Of a DNA stretch of 64,000 bases, positions 23,074 through 35,403 are shown one piece after another (the stretch's first letter is position 1; each line of letters starts with the position of its first letter). The stretch comes from Hyaloscypha bicolor E (taxonomy: Eukaryota; Ascomycota; Leotiomycetes; Helotiales; Hyaloscyphaceae). The stretch spans positions 1,795,542-1,859,541 of the forward strand of contig NW_020194519.1 of NCBI RefSeq assembly GCF_002865645.1, written 5' to 3'. The notes beneath the pieces are model-generated. The model did no database searches. It was not told the origin of the DNA and saw only the letters and a program-made list of their open reading frames with translations. A program made the translations under genes and the position numbers.

Positions 23074-24198
23074 ATGGATCCCCACAACAAGCCCAGTAAC
23101 AGCGACGACACCCGTGCCCCAATTGTCTCATTTCTGGGCCCTGTTTCTTCATATACTCATCAGGTACTTACTCTTGCACATCTTGATCGCCCAGCATGGT
23201 CCATTGGACTGACAGATTTCGACCTTGCCCAGGCGGCCCTCGGATGCTTCGAAGCAGATCGCTATGACTACAAAGCAGAGATTACTATCCCAGGTACCAC
23301 CTAAAGGATTTGACTCAGTTCAGCCTTCTAACCATACTTCCTCTTAGATGTCTTCGAAGCCGTCCAGTCCGGGGGATCAGAATTTGGCGTTGTTCCATTC
23401 GAGAATTCAACTAATGGAGCTGTGGTCTTCACACTAGAACTCTTTGCAGATCGCCATCATCGGTACCCAGATATCACTGTCTGCGGCGAAGCTTACCTCG
23501 ATGTCAGTCACTGCCTTCTTGGCAAGAAGGGTGTAAAGTCTAGTACCGACTCTCCTGCCCTGTCCGGCGCTTGCACTCCGACAATGTCGAGTCCAGACCC
23601 TCTGAAGCCTAGGACAAGTCCTCTATACAGCCTCAATCACATCAAGCGAATCCTCAGCCATCCGCAGGCATTTGGGCAATGCGAAACCTTCCTCGGCGCA
23701 TACTTGAAGGGAGTTGAGCGGATCGACGTCAGTTCAACGAGCAGAGCTGCAGAGATGGCGAAGGAAGACACGACTGGCACAAGCGCGGCAATCGCAAGCA
23801 AGCTCGCAGCAAATATCCACGACCTTGATACTCTTGCGCAGGATATCGAAGACCGGGAGGATAATACGACGAGATTCTTCATTCTTAGAAAGAGGACTGA
23901 CGGTGCTGCCTGCAAAACCTCCAAAACCAAGACTCTCATCACGTTCACTATTGATCATCGAACCCCAGGCGCTCTTGCATCTGTGCTTCAGTGCTTTCAA
24001 GCTAACTGCCTCAATCTGACAAGCATAAACAGCAGGCCGACCAGGGTTGTACCCTTCCAGTACATTTTCTTTGTGGAGTTCGAGGGCAGCAAGCTGAACG
24101 ATCAGTCGGGCAGGGTAAACAAGGCATTGAGCGCTTTGGGTGAATATGTACAGAATTGGAGGTGGCTTGGAAGCTGGGATGATAGATTGGGAGGATAG
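23074..24198 (+). CDS. pha2: Prephenate dehydratase (Pha2-type, with ACT domain)
   Basis: Converts prephenate to phenylpyruvate in phenylalanine synthesis. Three exons (23074-23163, 23233-23293, 23348-24198) encode 333 aa. The N-terminal part has the catalytic-domain start IVSFLGPVSSYTHQ and GVVPFENSTNGAV. The catalytic TRFF motif appears as NTTRFFILRKR, and the C-terminal ACT domain (ITFTIDHRTPGALASVL) has INSRPTR at the phenylalanine-binding ESRP position, so feedback inhibition by phenylalanine is expected. A variable insert lies around residues 115-140. The first intron is 69 nt, a multiple of three with no stop, so an unspliced message would also be translatable with 23 extra residues inside the catalytic domain. 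Confidence 0.93.
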
Positions 24199-24410
24199 AA
24201 TATCGAGGATGTGAGAAAGGAGACAAGCGCTAGGTGGTTGTATATTTGAAGGAGTGAGGCGTGGCTAAATATTTGGAAGGCCCCAGAAAGTTGATGGCGA
24301 ACTTATCGATAAGAGACCCCTGTCGGGAATTTCCCAGCCTTGCCAAGAGAACAGGCCGCTGTTGATGCTTGGAACATCGACTGCAGAGTTCGTAACCACG
24401 AATCAATGAC

Positions 24411-25789
24411 ATGAGGTCAACCACGCTCTTTAATAATTCAAGAATATGCCTTTGTGCAGGTCGACCGATTTGTGGCCCACGCCATCTGGTCCGCCGTTTT
24501 TCAACAGAGCCCTTTCCGCTCGCAAATCTCGAAGCATCTCTTCGTGAGGAGCTCACCTCCCGCCCAGCAAACCAAATTCTCGAATACCTAACCAATACCA
24601 ACTCACATCTCCTCAATATAACCCTCGCCGACTTCCTTCCTCCATCATGTTACCCTGCCGAATTCTCCAAATCGGATCTGCAAACCCCAAGAAACAAATA
24701 TAAACCGGGCGCTATTGTCCACCAAGCAGGATCTTTACCTCTTGGCCACCATTTGGTTCACTTCCCACCACAAGTCCTGAATTCTGATATCCTTCCAGAT
24801 GGCACAGATAATCTACATTGGCCGGGCCCCCCCTTCACCCGGCGTTTATGGACAGGAGGATCTCTATCTTTCAATCGGAACATCATGTTCGGACTTCATA
24901 CCAACAACATGTCTGCAATGTGCAAAGAGGAAATCACTAATGTTTGGACAAAGGGGAAGGAGGGTGATGAGAAGGTCTTCGTGGCCATCCGACGTCGAAT
25001 TGGTGGTCTTGGGAAAATCTACGAGCCCCCTCAATGGAGCGGGAGAGCAAAGCTTGAATGGGGCACTCTTGATGGCAACTCAGATCAATGGGGAAAGAGG
25101 TCGAAGATGGGGAAGTTGGCTTTGGTCGAGACGAGGAATCTGGTTTTTATGAGGAAGAAGCCTAAGAGTCATGCTCGGCGAGACTCACAGCTAGTTCCGT
25201 CTGCGATGAAGCGTCTCATGCGTAAGGGGAATGTATTCTTCCTCAGTCTAACACATCACTGACTTTAGTAGCCGCACATACACCTGACTTCAGCGTATCT
25301 CTCCGACCAACACAAGATTTGCTTTTCCGGTTCTCAGCATTGACATTCAACGCTCACCGTATCCATCTTGAGAAAGAGTATTGCACCAAGGTCGAGGGGC
25401 ATCGAAACCTACTAGTGCATGGGCCCTTGAGTTTAGTTTTGATGCTCTCAGTGCTAAGATCACAATTGAAGGAAGGCGAGATGCTGGTAGAGTTTGAGTA
25501 TAGGAATTTGATTCCTCTCTATGCGGAAGAACAGATGAAAATCTGTGTCCGAAGAGATTCTGAGAAAGATGATAGACTTGATGTTTGGATCGAAGAGCCG
25601 GGAGGAGGATACGCTGTCAAGGGGACTGCCCTGGTTGACAAAGACTACGTGCTCGAGACCAAAAGTCTAAAGGACACGCCTGGCGGTGGGTGGTTGGAGA
25701 ATAGCGTAAAGGATGGACTAGATTCTGAGGGAGGAGAGAGTGCCGAAGGGGAATCTCCTTTCAAGGTACGAAGAAAATTCTCGAGCTGA
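24411..25789 (+). CDS. htd2: Mitochondrial 3-hydroxyacyl-thioester dehydratase, Htd2-like
   Basis: Two exons (24411-25221 and 25269 or 25272 to 25789) encode 442-443 aa. The N-terminus, with Arg and Ser residues and RHLVRRFST, looks like a mitochondrial presequence. The body has a hotdog (MaoC-like) fold, with LHWPGPPFTRRLWTGGSLSF and, in the second exon, RFSALTFNAHRIHLEKEYC followed by EGHRNLLVHGPL, the active-site block of Htd2-type dehydratases. Htd2 dehydrates 3-hydroxyacyl-ACP in mitochondrial fatty-acid synthesis, the pathway that supplies lipoic acid. Related bacterial mesaconyl-C4-CoA hydratases share these motifs, so substrate is inferred. The intron ends in TAGTAG, a tandem acceptor that would change one residue. 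The C-terminal 60 residues are variable. Confidence 0.85.
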
Positions 25790-26943
25790 GGCACCACAGG
25801 ATGTTGAGAGCAATAAATCTGAGAAGTGGGACAAGACAAAGCTCAGACAGACCATAGAGGCACAACATCTCGACAAACAAGAACTTTATTGGCACCTTTT
25901 GGCAAGGTAGCACTCCCCTACAAACTGGTGAAACAATTGACCCAATAGAACGGAGCTTTCCCCGGGTGTTCCTGTCACACATCCTTAGCTGCATGTACTC
26001 CTAAACTCTGAAGATAGAGTTCACTGATGCACCAGGACTCGATAAGCCAGAAGAGACCGGAATCGTGCCCCCCGCCTTCCAGATGGTTTTGAAGTTTTTT
26101 GTAAGATTACCTTCGTATTGGAGAACGTGCACGTGAACCACAAGCAGATAAACAGACTTTACCTCAGACCACTACGAGAGAGCACCGCTGGGTGGCACCT
26201 TGATGGGGATTTATGGCAGGGGTTCTCTTATTTATAGGTACTGCACATCACCAATCAACTGTGCTGCTCCGCTGAGCTCAGCCGTGGTGTGCCGTGTCCC
26301 GCACATGATTTTCCCATACGAGGCCAACCAGTAACCCTGAAGACAATCGCTCTATTTGATGCCGCCTCAGATGATGATCTGAATCCGTTCGTTGCCACAA
26401 CTCTTGCTGGTGCTTAATTCCTCGATCTACTTCTAGAGACAAAAGATTGAGGTGCCAGGTTGACCCATCACTGCCAGCCAATTGTTCCTGCATTAGAGAG
26501 CACTCGCTAGCAGCTGGTCAATTAGCTCTACTCGACGACATCATAACTTTCGAGCCCGGCCAATTATGCGGCAGCTTTGCTGAGCCGCCTTCTTTTCTTC
26601 ACTTCTGGTGTCGTTCCGACTTTCTGGTCCACCGGCTTTGCTTTTCTTTGTTCCTGAAATACGGTCCTAGTCCTTCAATTGGCGCTGCGCCGCGCGATAT
26701 CCGATGCAGCACATCGACGGATGCTATTGACTTTGCAGGCCCTCTTAATAACGCGTCTAGCCTCACTTCACTTCTATCTGCTCTATTGCCTTTGAAGACC
26801 TTATCTCCAGCACTTGCAAAGCTTCTATCGGTCCCGAGAGCATCCGCAGATCTGTTCACCGAATGTATTTCCCAGGAGCCTGAGAACCTGGCTTTGTCTT
26901 GGAGACCTGACCTGCAGACATAAACAGGGCCTCGAGAAACCCA
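25790..26943. other. Intergenic region upstream of the PH/LRR protein gene
   Basis: About 1.15 kb holding the htd2 3' end and the promoter and probable long leader of the next gene. A 158-codon frame at 26447-26923 on + overlaps this leader and resembles nothing I know. No repeat or RNA gene is seen. Confidence 0.4.
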
Positions 26944-29900
26944 ATGGCGCCTCTTACAAAGGGAACCCCGCAACAGTCTCGGCGCAAGAGCTTGAACCTA
27001 TTCTCGAGGAGCTCCCTTTCGAGCCTTCCACATATCAATACAAACGTCTCCAATGAGGGAGATGAGGATGGGGAGAAGAAAGAGAAGAAAAAGCTGGGGA
27101 AAAGGAGCTCGATCTTTGGATTGGGTTCTGCTGTGAGCTTGGACGGCCATCAGGATGGAGCAATGAGCCCAATAAAGAGCGGGGAGAGATCGGATTCCCC
27201 AAAGCTCCGCCCTCGAACCCTTCAGAAGGGACGCCCTGCCTCTCTCTTTGGGTCTCTGGGCAGAAAATCACTTGGTCAGATGGACGAAGGAGAATCAGAG
27301 AATCTGCACACCGGTACACCTGAGTCTCCCTTGGAAGACGGACAGCTGCTGCAGCCCGGTACCTCGGGAAATGGCGGTATATTGTACCATGGCGAGATCC
27401 AGACTATGAGTGGCATGTTCAGGAAGAAGAAGGAATATTTGGTGTTGACGGAAACCCATTTGATCCGGTTTAAAAGCCAATCTCGAGCATCTGAGACATT
27501 TTCCTCCATTCCACCCTCATACGGCCGATCGACGTCCACACGTCACCCTTCAACCACCTCGATAGGATCTTTGCAAGAAATTCAGTCATCAACGTCCCAC
27601 ACTTCGACGGATGGTGAAAATAAGATTCCATTGGGCCAAATCGTGACCGTATATAAAGTGGAGGATGGGCGTCCTTTCTTTACAACAGAGGTGGTATACT
27701 TGGATGAGGATTATCATGGGGCAGGTTCAATCCAGCTCATGCTCCATGACCCAAAAGAAGCCGATCTCTGGCACACTTCGATACGAGGAGCCGCTCAAAA
27801 GGCGAGATTGCTTATGGAGGAACCATATCCCAGCAGGGTCATAAGATACCTCGTTTCTGCGGTAGAGGCAGTGGAAGACTATGATGCCGAACATTTTCAA
27901 ATTTTCCGAGTCGTTCGAAGAACCACTGCTCTTAAGAATGGACGGTCATCTTCAGATGATCTGCAGAAACTTGGAACGTCGTTGTCCTACTTGGTTGTTG
28001 GTATTAATCGTGTACATCTGATACCTCTACCTGATTTCACGGATGGGGCAGGACGCCTGCTCCAGCCAAAGACGAGTCGCAGCACTTACGGGATCGTTTC
28101 AATCGTCGACATGAGAGTCTCGTACGATGATGACAGATTCGAATTGGCATTTAGAAACCCGTGTCAAGCAATGAACATCCTCGAACTGGCAACCTCTGCA
28201 CCTACTGACATTGCGGTTGCTCTCATTAGAGCTTGGCAATATCTAAAGCCTCGATGGGAAGATTACAACTTCAACTTTGCTGGTCCAAGACGATTGCTTC
28301 AGAGTCTCGACGACAAGCTATCTTCCCCTTCTAAGGAAGAAGACTTGGGATGTTTTGACCGCACACTTGTTGCATATTGCATGGCTTACAACTGCAATGC
28401 TGCCAATATACAATACTCAATCGATTGGGAAGCTGAAGATGCTCCTGAATTTGGCCTGTGGCCTCCGCTTTATTCCAATAAGTATACGTTCCTTGAATTA
28501 CTAGCCATCATGAGAGCTTTACGCTATAACGAGATATTTGGCTCCATCTCATTCAAGGATATTGATCTCCACAGTTTGCATGGCGTTCTGGACTCCAATG
28601 GATCCGAGCATGTGGCAAATGCAACTCGTTCTGGGATATCAATTCAGAAGTATTTCAACCTAAAGCCACAGGAAAAGACTTTGCTACACCAAGAAGTCCA
28701 GGCCATTGCTCTGAAGTCAAGGAAGTTGCGGAAATTGGATTTCACCAACACACTACCTCGAAGACGGCCAAAGGACAACTTCGACTTTGAGGGTGGGGAA
28801 GTCGACAAGGACCCAGGATCTGAGATTGTGGCTGCCATCTTCCCATTATGTCAAGTACAGGCTACGAGCGTGGATAGGATCGTTCTGAGTGGGATTGAGC
28901 TGGGAGAAACTGACCTTGATGATCTCATTCCAACTTTTGCCAAGGCAGCCTCAGCGATTAGAGGAATTGATTTTTCTCGATGTGGTTTGAACGACAGAGG
29001 TATCATGCAGATGATAACCCATTTGGAGCGGCAAAATGCGACCCTAGAATTTCTTAACATCTCCGGGAACCCGGGCCGAATTCACCTTGAGCAATTTCAA
29101 GCATCCATGAGCCGCTTTACTAACCTCAAGAGGCTGGACCTATCCAGGACAACATGGACGCCGAGCTCCCAGCCACTTGTTCTCCCCGAGGTGATGTTGA
29201 CATGGCACCTGGAGGAGCTGATCTTGAACGGTATTCCCGTAGGTACAGCATCTTACTTCTTTGCACACCTCACTTACAGAAAGACCAGATCAACGAAAGG
29301 ACCCTTGAGTTAATAGCACATTATGTGGCATGTGATAATTCTATGGGCCTTCGAACCCTGCAAATGGATCAGTGTGGTCTGAATGGCGAACATGTGGCTC
29401 TGCTCATGTATGCCATGACGAAGACTCCTGGCGAAGCTCGAAACTTAGAGTTCCATGTAAGCTCGAACAGGCTTGAAAAGGGGATCGGGGAGATTGTCAA
29501 AGCGATCGAGACCAACCACGCTCCGTCTCATTTGTTCTTGCGAATGATTGAGTTCAACAAGGAGGAGCATTTTAGAAGACTATTACAGGCTCTTCGGACC
29601 AATACCACGATCCACAGTCTGGACATTTCGAAAGCTTCCTTGCCATACGACGCTGAACCGGACACTTGCGAAGCAATGCGTCAGGTTTTCGCTGAGAACA
29701 CGACTTTGAAAGAACTCGACATTTCAGGAGAGCAAGCCCATCTTGAAGTAACCCGGTTTGGGATTGGTCTGAATCACGCTTTGACCGGGCTCAAAGGCAA
29801 CACCACCCTCAAAATTCTTCGAATTGAATACCAGAACCTGGGCTTGGAAGGTGCAAACACACTGTCCACGGTCCTTGAAGAAAACAAAGGTCTCACTCAC

Positions 29901-30590
29901 ATTTTCTGTGAGCACAACGATATCAACCTTCAGGGCTTCACCATCCTAGTTAATGCTCTTGCGAAAAATTACTCCCTGCTGGTGTTGCCGTTCATGCAAG
30001 ATGACCAAAATCTCTCAATGAAGCGGATGAATATCAGCATGAGGGATTCTCGCCAGGTTGCCAATGCTGCGAGACATGAGAATCTGGTGAAAGGATCTGT
30101 TCGACGACGATTGACTACACTAGGTGTTACGAAGCCGGCAAAGCAAGAGCTGACTCCTCAGGATGTGGACGATGTGGTGCGGGTGTTAAATGATCGCTGG
30201 GAACATGAGATGAACCGCCTGACAGCATTCCTTCAACGAAACAATGACATCGCAGCAGGTATCTGTGGCCCCGATGGCGAGGGTGTATTGAGCGAGGAAA
30301 CAATGCGGCCTACGACAGCCTTGAGTGACAAGGGTCTTCTTGAGCAGGTTTTGAGCAACACAACACCGAGAGTAGAACTGGGAAATCCTGTTGATGGCCA
30401 CATTGACAGGATAGCGGAGCTAGACTTGAGTCCTACAAAGGAATTCGGGGCTAAGCAAGAGAATCCCAAATTGCCGGAGGGTAAAGCAGAGTTGGATGGT
30501 GGAATATTGCCAGTGATACCCGGGAGTGGAAAGGAGAAGGCATTTGAGTTGGGGGAGAGCGACAGTGGGATGTTCGAGATGGATTCTTGA
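26944..30590 (+). CDS. Large PH-like/leucine-rich-repeat protein, CARMIL-like layout
   Basis: Two exons (26944-29238, 29280-30590) encode 1201 aa. Residues 1-140 are a basic, Ser-rich disordered leader. A PH-like domain follows at about 145-295 (YHGEIQTMSGMFRKKKEYLVL to KEADLWHTSIRGA). A second PH-like stretch may lie at 310-450, before leucine-rich repeats from about 560 to 1050 (for example LEFLNISGNPG, LKRLDLSRT, TLQMDQCGLNGEH, LKELDISGE, LKILRIEYQNLGLEGA). This order resembles CARMIL-type LRR proteins that regulate actin capping and class I myosins, but I see no capping-protein motif, so function is unproven. The separating intron is only 41 nt. The acidic, Pro/Ser-rich C-terminus looks disordered. 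Confidence 0.85.
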
Positions 30591-31276
30591 GTCAAGCAGT
30601 TCCTAAGTACGAACATTTCAGAGAGGTCTCTACTCTGAAATCTTGGCTGAAAAGTTCTGCATTTGGAAGGAGTTTGGGGGCTATGCATGGATTGGATGGA
30701 GTTGGATGAGAATTGTCTGGAGTTGATTTGCGTTGAGCATATGGGAGATCAAGTGCGCTTTAGCACTGGGAACCGTTTGGAGTACTACATAGGATGGAGT
30801 ATGGGAGATGGATTACGACGTGAACAAGAGGATATTGAAGGCATGGATGGGATTGCCTGGGCGAAAGAGAATTGATACTTTGATGAGATACCCGCCTCGG
30901 ATTTACATGTAGAGGTTGGTATAAATAATACGATCTTCAACAGAATCACGCCTTCCCATGTGGTCTCCTCTCCAATGGAGTAAGATATGATTGATTCCCT
31001 TATACTGATGTCATGGACAACTCTTAATATAAAGACTACAGCTCACTCGCTCTTTTCCACAGCAAAACACAAGAACTGGTAGCTTTATCTCCTCATTGCT
31101 TGGCAACCACCCAGAAGAACCCAACAAAGTTCCCTTGGACAGGTGCACATTAGTTGAATCACTCGCCATCAGTACCTCCTCATAAACCCAGCTCCATACC
31201 CCTCACCCAAACTCAACGCCCACATCTCCCACCCCATCCTGGCCCAATTCCTCCCTTCTCATGCCACCACATGACA
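30591..31276. other. Intergenic region between convergent genes
   Basis: About 690 bases between the PH/LRR gene (+) and the GGCT-like gene (-). It holds 3' UTRs. No other feature is supported. Confidence 0.45.
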
Positions 31277-31837
31277 CTACTCCGGAATCACCTCCTGCCC
31301 GGGATGAAATGGATCCCCCACCTCCTCTCCATCACTGACCTCCACATCCCTAACCCACTTCCTCAACACCCCCTCCACATAACTCCCCGGCATGCCTTTC
31401 TCTACCGCGTCCCTTATCCCCCTATTCATCCTCCCCACGTACTCTTCTTTACAAACACCCGTCGCCGTCCTCACTTCATCCACGTACACCAACGCCTTCA
31501 CTCTCTCCTTCCCTTCTTTCCCAGGAACGACGAGTTCGACGTCAAGTACATGCTTGGTGTAAGATCGGGGCACGCCTTCTGCACGGTCTAGGAGCGCTTC
31601 ATCTGAGGGCTGGAGGGTGTAGAGGAGGCCATATACGAGGTCTTCTTGTTGGGAGTGGGAGTGGGGAGGGGAAGAGACCACATTTGCGTAGCCTCGTAGG
31701 CCGATAATCCATTTGTAGTTGTGGAGGATGCCGAGGGCGTGGTAGGTTGAGGTGGGGCAGCGGGAGGCCATTTGGGAGAGGGAGAGGTTGGAACCGTAGG
31801 CGAAGTAGAGGCGTGGTGGTTGTTGGGGGGTGGCCAT
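31277..31837 (-). CDS. Gamma-glutamylcyclotransferase-fold protein (GGCT-like)
   Basis: A single-exon gene of 186 aa. The start RLYFAYGSNLSLSQMASRCP has the YGSNL loop that binds the gamma-glutamyl group, and LLDRAEGVPRSY carries the acidic catalytic residue position (the Glu of AEGVP). It is therefore probably an enzyme that releases 5-oxoproline from gamma-glutamyl compounds, or a related gamma-glutamylamine cyclotransferase. The family is broad and substrate cannot be told from sequence. The short His/Ser/Gln segment (SSPPHSHSQQED) is a variable loop. GC content is somewhat high. It is convergent with the PH/LRR gene. Confidence 0.82.
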   Translation of the reverse strand: MATPQQPPRLYFAYGSNLSLSQMASRCPTSTYHALGILHNYKWIIGLRGYANVVSSPPHSHSQQEDLVYGLLYTLQPSDEALLDRAEGVPRSYTKHVLDVELVVPGKEGKERVKALVYVDEVRTATGVCKEEYVGRMNRGIRDAVEKGMPGSYVEGVLRKWVRDVEVSDGEEVGDPFHPGQEVIPE

Positions 31838-32498
31838 TGTGAGGTGTGTGAAGTGAGGGAGTGAAGGGGAGGTAGAGGTGAAGTTGTGAAGAGAGGAAGC
31901 TGACGGGTTTTATAAGATGTGGTTTTGGGAGAACTTCACGTGAGGTACTGGCGTGTCGGAGACACAAGGACAAGAGAAAGATCCCTGCATAGCGTTGAAG
32001 AAACAATACCACGGCTTGAAACTTCTGCTTTGCTCCATCATAAACCTACAATGTGTCGGCAAGGAAACCCGAACAGTCACGTGAATATACAGGACTTCAT
32101 CTCGAGAAGGGAAGGAGGTACTAAGCTCATGTTCTCATTCGCTCTATTTCTACAATTGGAAACCCGTCCATAGACATGCCAAGATGATCCATTAAGGTAT
32201 CGATCTGTCCACCATATCTCGGCACATTTACCAACCAGTTGATGAACACCATATCCATGCATCTATAGAAGCCAGCTCCATCTCCTTCATTCCTCCAATA
32301 TCAAGTGTATGGGAATCGTGTTTCATAACAACGTCGTAAAAGAAGAATTTGTACAAGAAAAGCCGCCGTTTGTAATGAAATCCCACTCCGTGCTATGCAA
32401 TCCCAGCGCTTGCAATGCAATTTGAATGTAAAAGTTTTTGTAATCTGCCACCCACTTCAACAAGGGGTATGATATGTTCAGCAGCCCAAGACATTTGC
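31838..32498. other. Intergenic region between GGCT-like and ste11 genes
   Basis: About 660 bases between two minus-strand genes, covering the GGCT-like promoter and the ste11 3' UTR. Nothing else is seen. Confidence 0.45.
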
Positions 32499-35403
32499 TC
32501 ATGTCATGGGGTTCAAGAAAGGACTGAAGAGTAACTCTTCAGCACTTGGTCGTTTGGTGTGCTCAACTTCAAAGGCTTGATTTAGGAAAGTCTGGGCTTC
32601 CGCGCTGGCATGGGGCGGAATCGTCGGGCTGATCTTTGCACCACCGATCTTGAAGATGGCCTGCAGCTGAGAGCAATCCGGGAACGGATGTGTGCCTGTC
32701 ATCATCTCAACGACAAGGCATCCGAGAGACCAAATGTCTGCTTTGCGGGTGTATGAAGTCTGCTTCACAACCTCAGGCGCCATCCAGAAGACAGAGCCTT
32801 GCAAAGAAGGCCGATTTTTGTTGTTGCCAGCCCCATTTAGGATGTTGGAAGCCTCAATCTTCTTTGAGATTCCGAAGTCGGAAATCTTGATGCCACCCTT
32901 GTTGTCGACGAGAATGTTGGCACCCTTAATATCTCGGTGGATGATTTCTCTGCCGTGAAGGTATGCAAGGCCGGTAACAATCTGGCGGACGAAATTGCGA
33001 ATGAGCGGTTCTCGAAGAGCTCCATAGGAGTTCAACATTGTCTGAACCGAACCACCAGGAACATATTCGAGGAAGATGTTGAGATGCTCAGCTGATGAAC
33101 TTGCTCCGAGGTATTGAACAATGTTTGGGTGTTGGAGATCTCTCAATAGACTGATCTCACGCTTCAAGGCATCGATCATACTCTTCTTTCGGGTATCATT
33201 CGGGCTATTCGCTCCAGGCGAGGGAGTCTCGACTTGCTTCACTGCCAACAATTCTCCAGTGACAGCGTGCAGAGCGAGGTAGACGCTGCCGAACGAACCC
33301 TGGCCAATAAGAGCACCCTTCATCCACTTGCTATCATCCCAAGAATCGCCAGCCAAGAAGCTCTGCAACTCTTCGTCGTCATCTTCTCCGTCTTCGTTGA
33401 GTGCTTGACTGATTTCTCGCAGCGAACCACCATTCTCCGTGCTACCGTCTTCGAAATAGCTTTGCTGAATGACATTGCCGTCAGGATCAGTGACGTTGAC
33501 ATTGGTTGTGTCCGAACCGCTATCGAAAGAGACGTATGACTTCCTGTTAGGCTCGATCGGAGATTCTTCTTGGACTCGCTCAAGCATAGACGACGCCACG
33601 GAATCTCTATAACGGCTGCTGTTGCCTCTAGACAGATCCAAAGGTCTAGTAACCTTGGCAAGTTGGCTGTTTCCGCTCAGCCATGTGTCTGCAATAGTTG
33701 GCATAGGTGGTGCATTTTCAACGCTCGATGCAAAGCTCAGATTGCTGGCGACACTCAGGCGGCTGTTGACCTTACTGAGACGGGTCGATCTTCTCAATGA
33801 CAGTCGGGCGGTACGATCAATCTCCTCACGAGGATGATCAGGGAAATAAGTCGTCAAGTCCGAAGTGATCAACTCGCTGGGAGGTCGTTGGCCGAAAAAT
33901 TGGCGGAGTACCCCCTTCTTTGCTGGCCTTTGTCTTGCGGTATCTCTGCTATGTTCCGAAGGTGGACGTTCCAGATCCTTTGCTGCATTGTAGACATTGC
34001 GCTCACGCTCTCCTGCTGAAACAGTTGATCCGGCTGACTGGAATGACGCCGGAGAAAGTGGGTGTTGCAGACCCTCATTCCAGCTTTCCCCAAGTACCTT
34101 CTGGACCTTGAGTTGACTTCGTTTGTCCACACTCTCTATGACTCTAATGTGATTCGTGGTGGCTTCTTCCATGGCGATGCTGGCTGCCCGTTGGAGCTCT
34201 GCCTCACCTGGTTCGCCCTGATGAATCTTCCTCAAGATCAATCTGTTTCGCTCAGGTCGCTTCTGATCTTTGATCACTCGCCACAATTCGTTCTCGGGTA
34301 GACGTCGACATTGGCTCGGATCCGCTTCCAGGCCGCTCAACACCCAAAAGCAGTAATTCCGGTCATGGTCTTCACGGTAACCAAACTTTCGTAACGTCAA
34401 CCGCATAACATCATCACAAGAGGTACAATCTGCTATCCTGACAACCTTTGTCAAGCCTCCCGACGAGATGACCCTGATGATGTCTTGGTTGGTTGGTAGT
34501 TGAGCCATCAATGACCCATCGATGCTTCCATTTCCACGAGTGTGGTGGTTGATCAAGCGAGCAGTTTGGGGTTGCCCATCTCCTGGAGTGCCAGGTCTCC
34601 GGGCACTTATTGTTGTCCCACTCGACTGGTTGTTTGAATTAAAGTATCCCTGTGCATTCTCTCGTCTTGCCATTTCGGCTGGGCTCATCACTCCATATCT
34701 TTGTTGTCTGACAGCTCGGACTTCGGATCCTGCGAGGGGTGAGTTCGGTCTCGACGGGGGCTTGCTGACGTTCTCTGGAATGGAGGTAGCAGGGTTGAAA
34801 CCATCAAACTGCCTTGAGTATCTCTTATTGGAAGCAGGGGTTGGCATGGCCCGGCTGCCGGAATTAGGCGGTCGTGGTGAGCCAGAAGACGATGGAGTAT
34901 ACGCGTCCAGACCAGCAAAAGAATCCTAGTGGGAGACAAGTCAGTATTGTGCCTGCCAGACAATTCATTCACTCTTCACTCACCCTGTTCCGCTTCTTCT
35001 GGTTGGCGTAGGCCTTTGTCCTCAGTTTCTTGATCCCAAGAAATAGCCGCACACGGTCACCGATTTTGTCTATCCCCATCTCTTGGAGGACCGCCTTGTC
35101 CATCTCCAGCAGGTTCTCTCCATTAATGTTGTTCTTCCTAAATAGCTTCTCGTACTCTCCGCAACTTATACTCCTTAGCCAATCACACACCCTTTCCTCA
35201 TCCCAGTTCTTCGCAGACTCGGGACCTTCGGCATCGGAGAACTCGGACTCTGTCGGACTGGCAAAGGATTGATTCGAGGTCATGATTGCTGCTGCCCTTC
35301 GACTCGACTGGATGGTGGCAGTTTGGGCGGACGATGAGGAGAGGTTCGAAGAGGCCGAGACCAGCGGCGCCGGGAAGGGCGTTTTCGAAGCTAACATGGC
35401 CAT
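32499..35403 (-). CDS. ste11: MAP kinase kinase kinase Ste11
   Basis: The MAPKKK of the pheromone/filamentation (and often osmotic) MAPK cascade, activated by Ste20-type kinases and Ste50. Two exons (35403-34984, 34925-32499; 58-nt intron) encode 948 aa. An SAM domain spans about 66-128 (NWDEERVCDWLRSISCGEYE to VRLFLGIKKLR). A Ras-binding/ubiquitin-like domain follows at about 295-380 (KVVRIADCTSCDDVMRLTLR). After a long Ser-rich linker, the kinase domain at about 670-945 has IGQGSFGSVYLA, VKQVE, HRDIKGAN, DFGISKK and GSVFWMAPEVV. All catalytic residues are intact. The linker is the usual site of autoinhibition. Two in-frame ATG codons (35403 and 35283) precede the SAM domain, and either would keep all domains. 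Confidence 0.95.

Noticed and set aside
26447..26923. 158-codon + frame just upstream of the PH/LRR gene
   Set aside because: It overlaps the expected leader and has a Leu/Ser/Cys-rich translation without a family. A competing minus frame is equally open.
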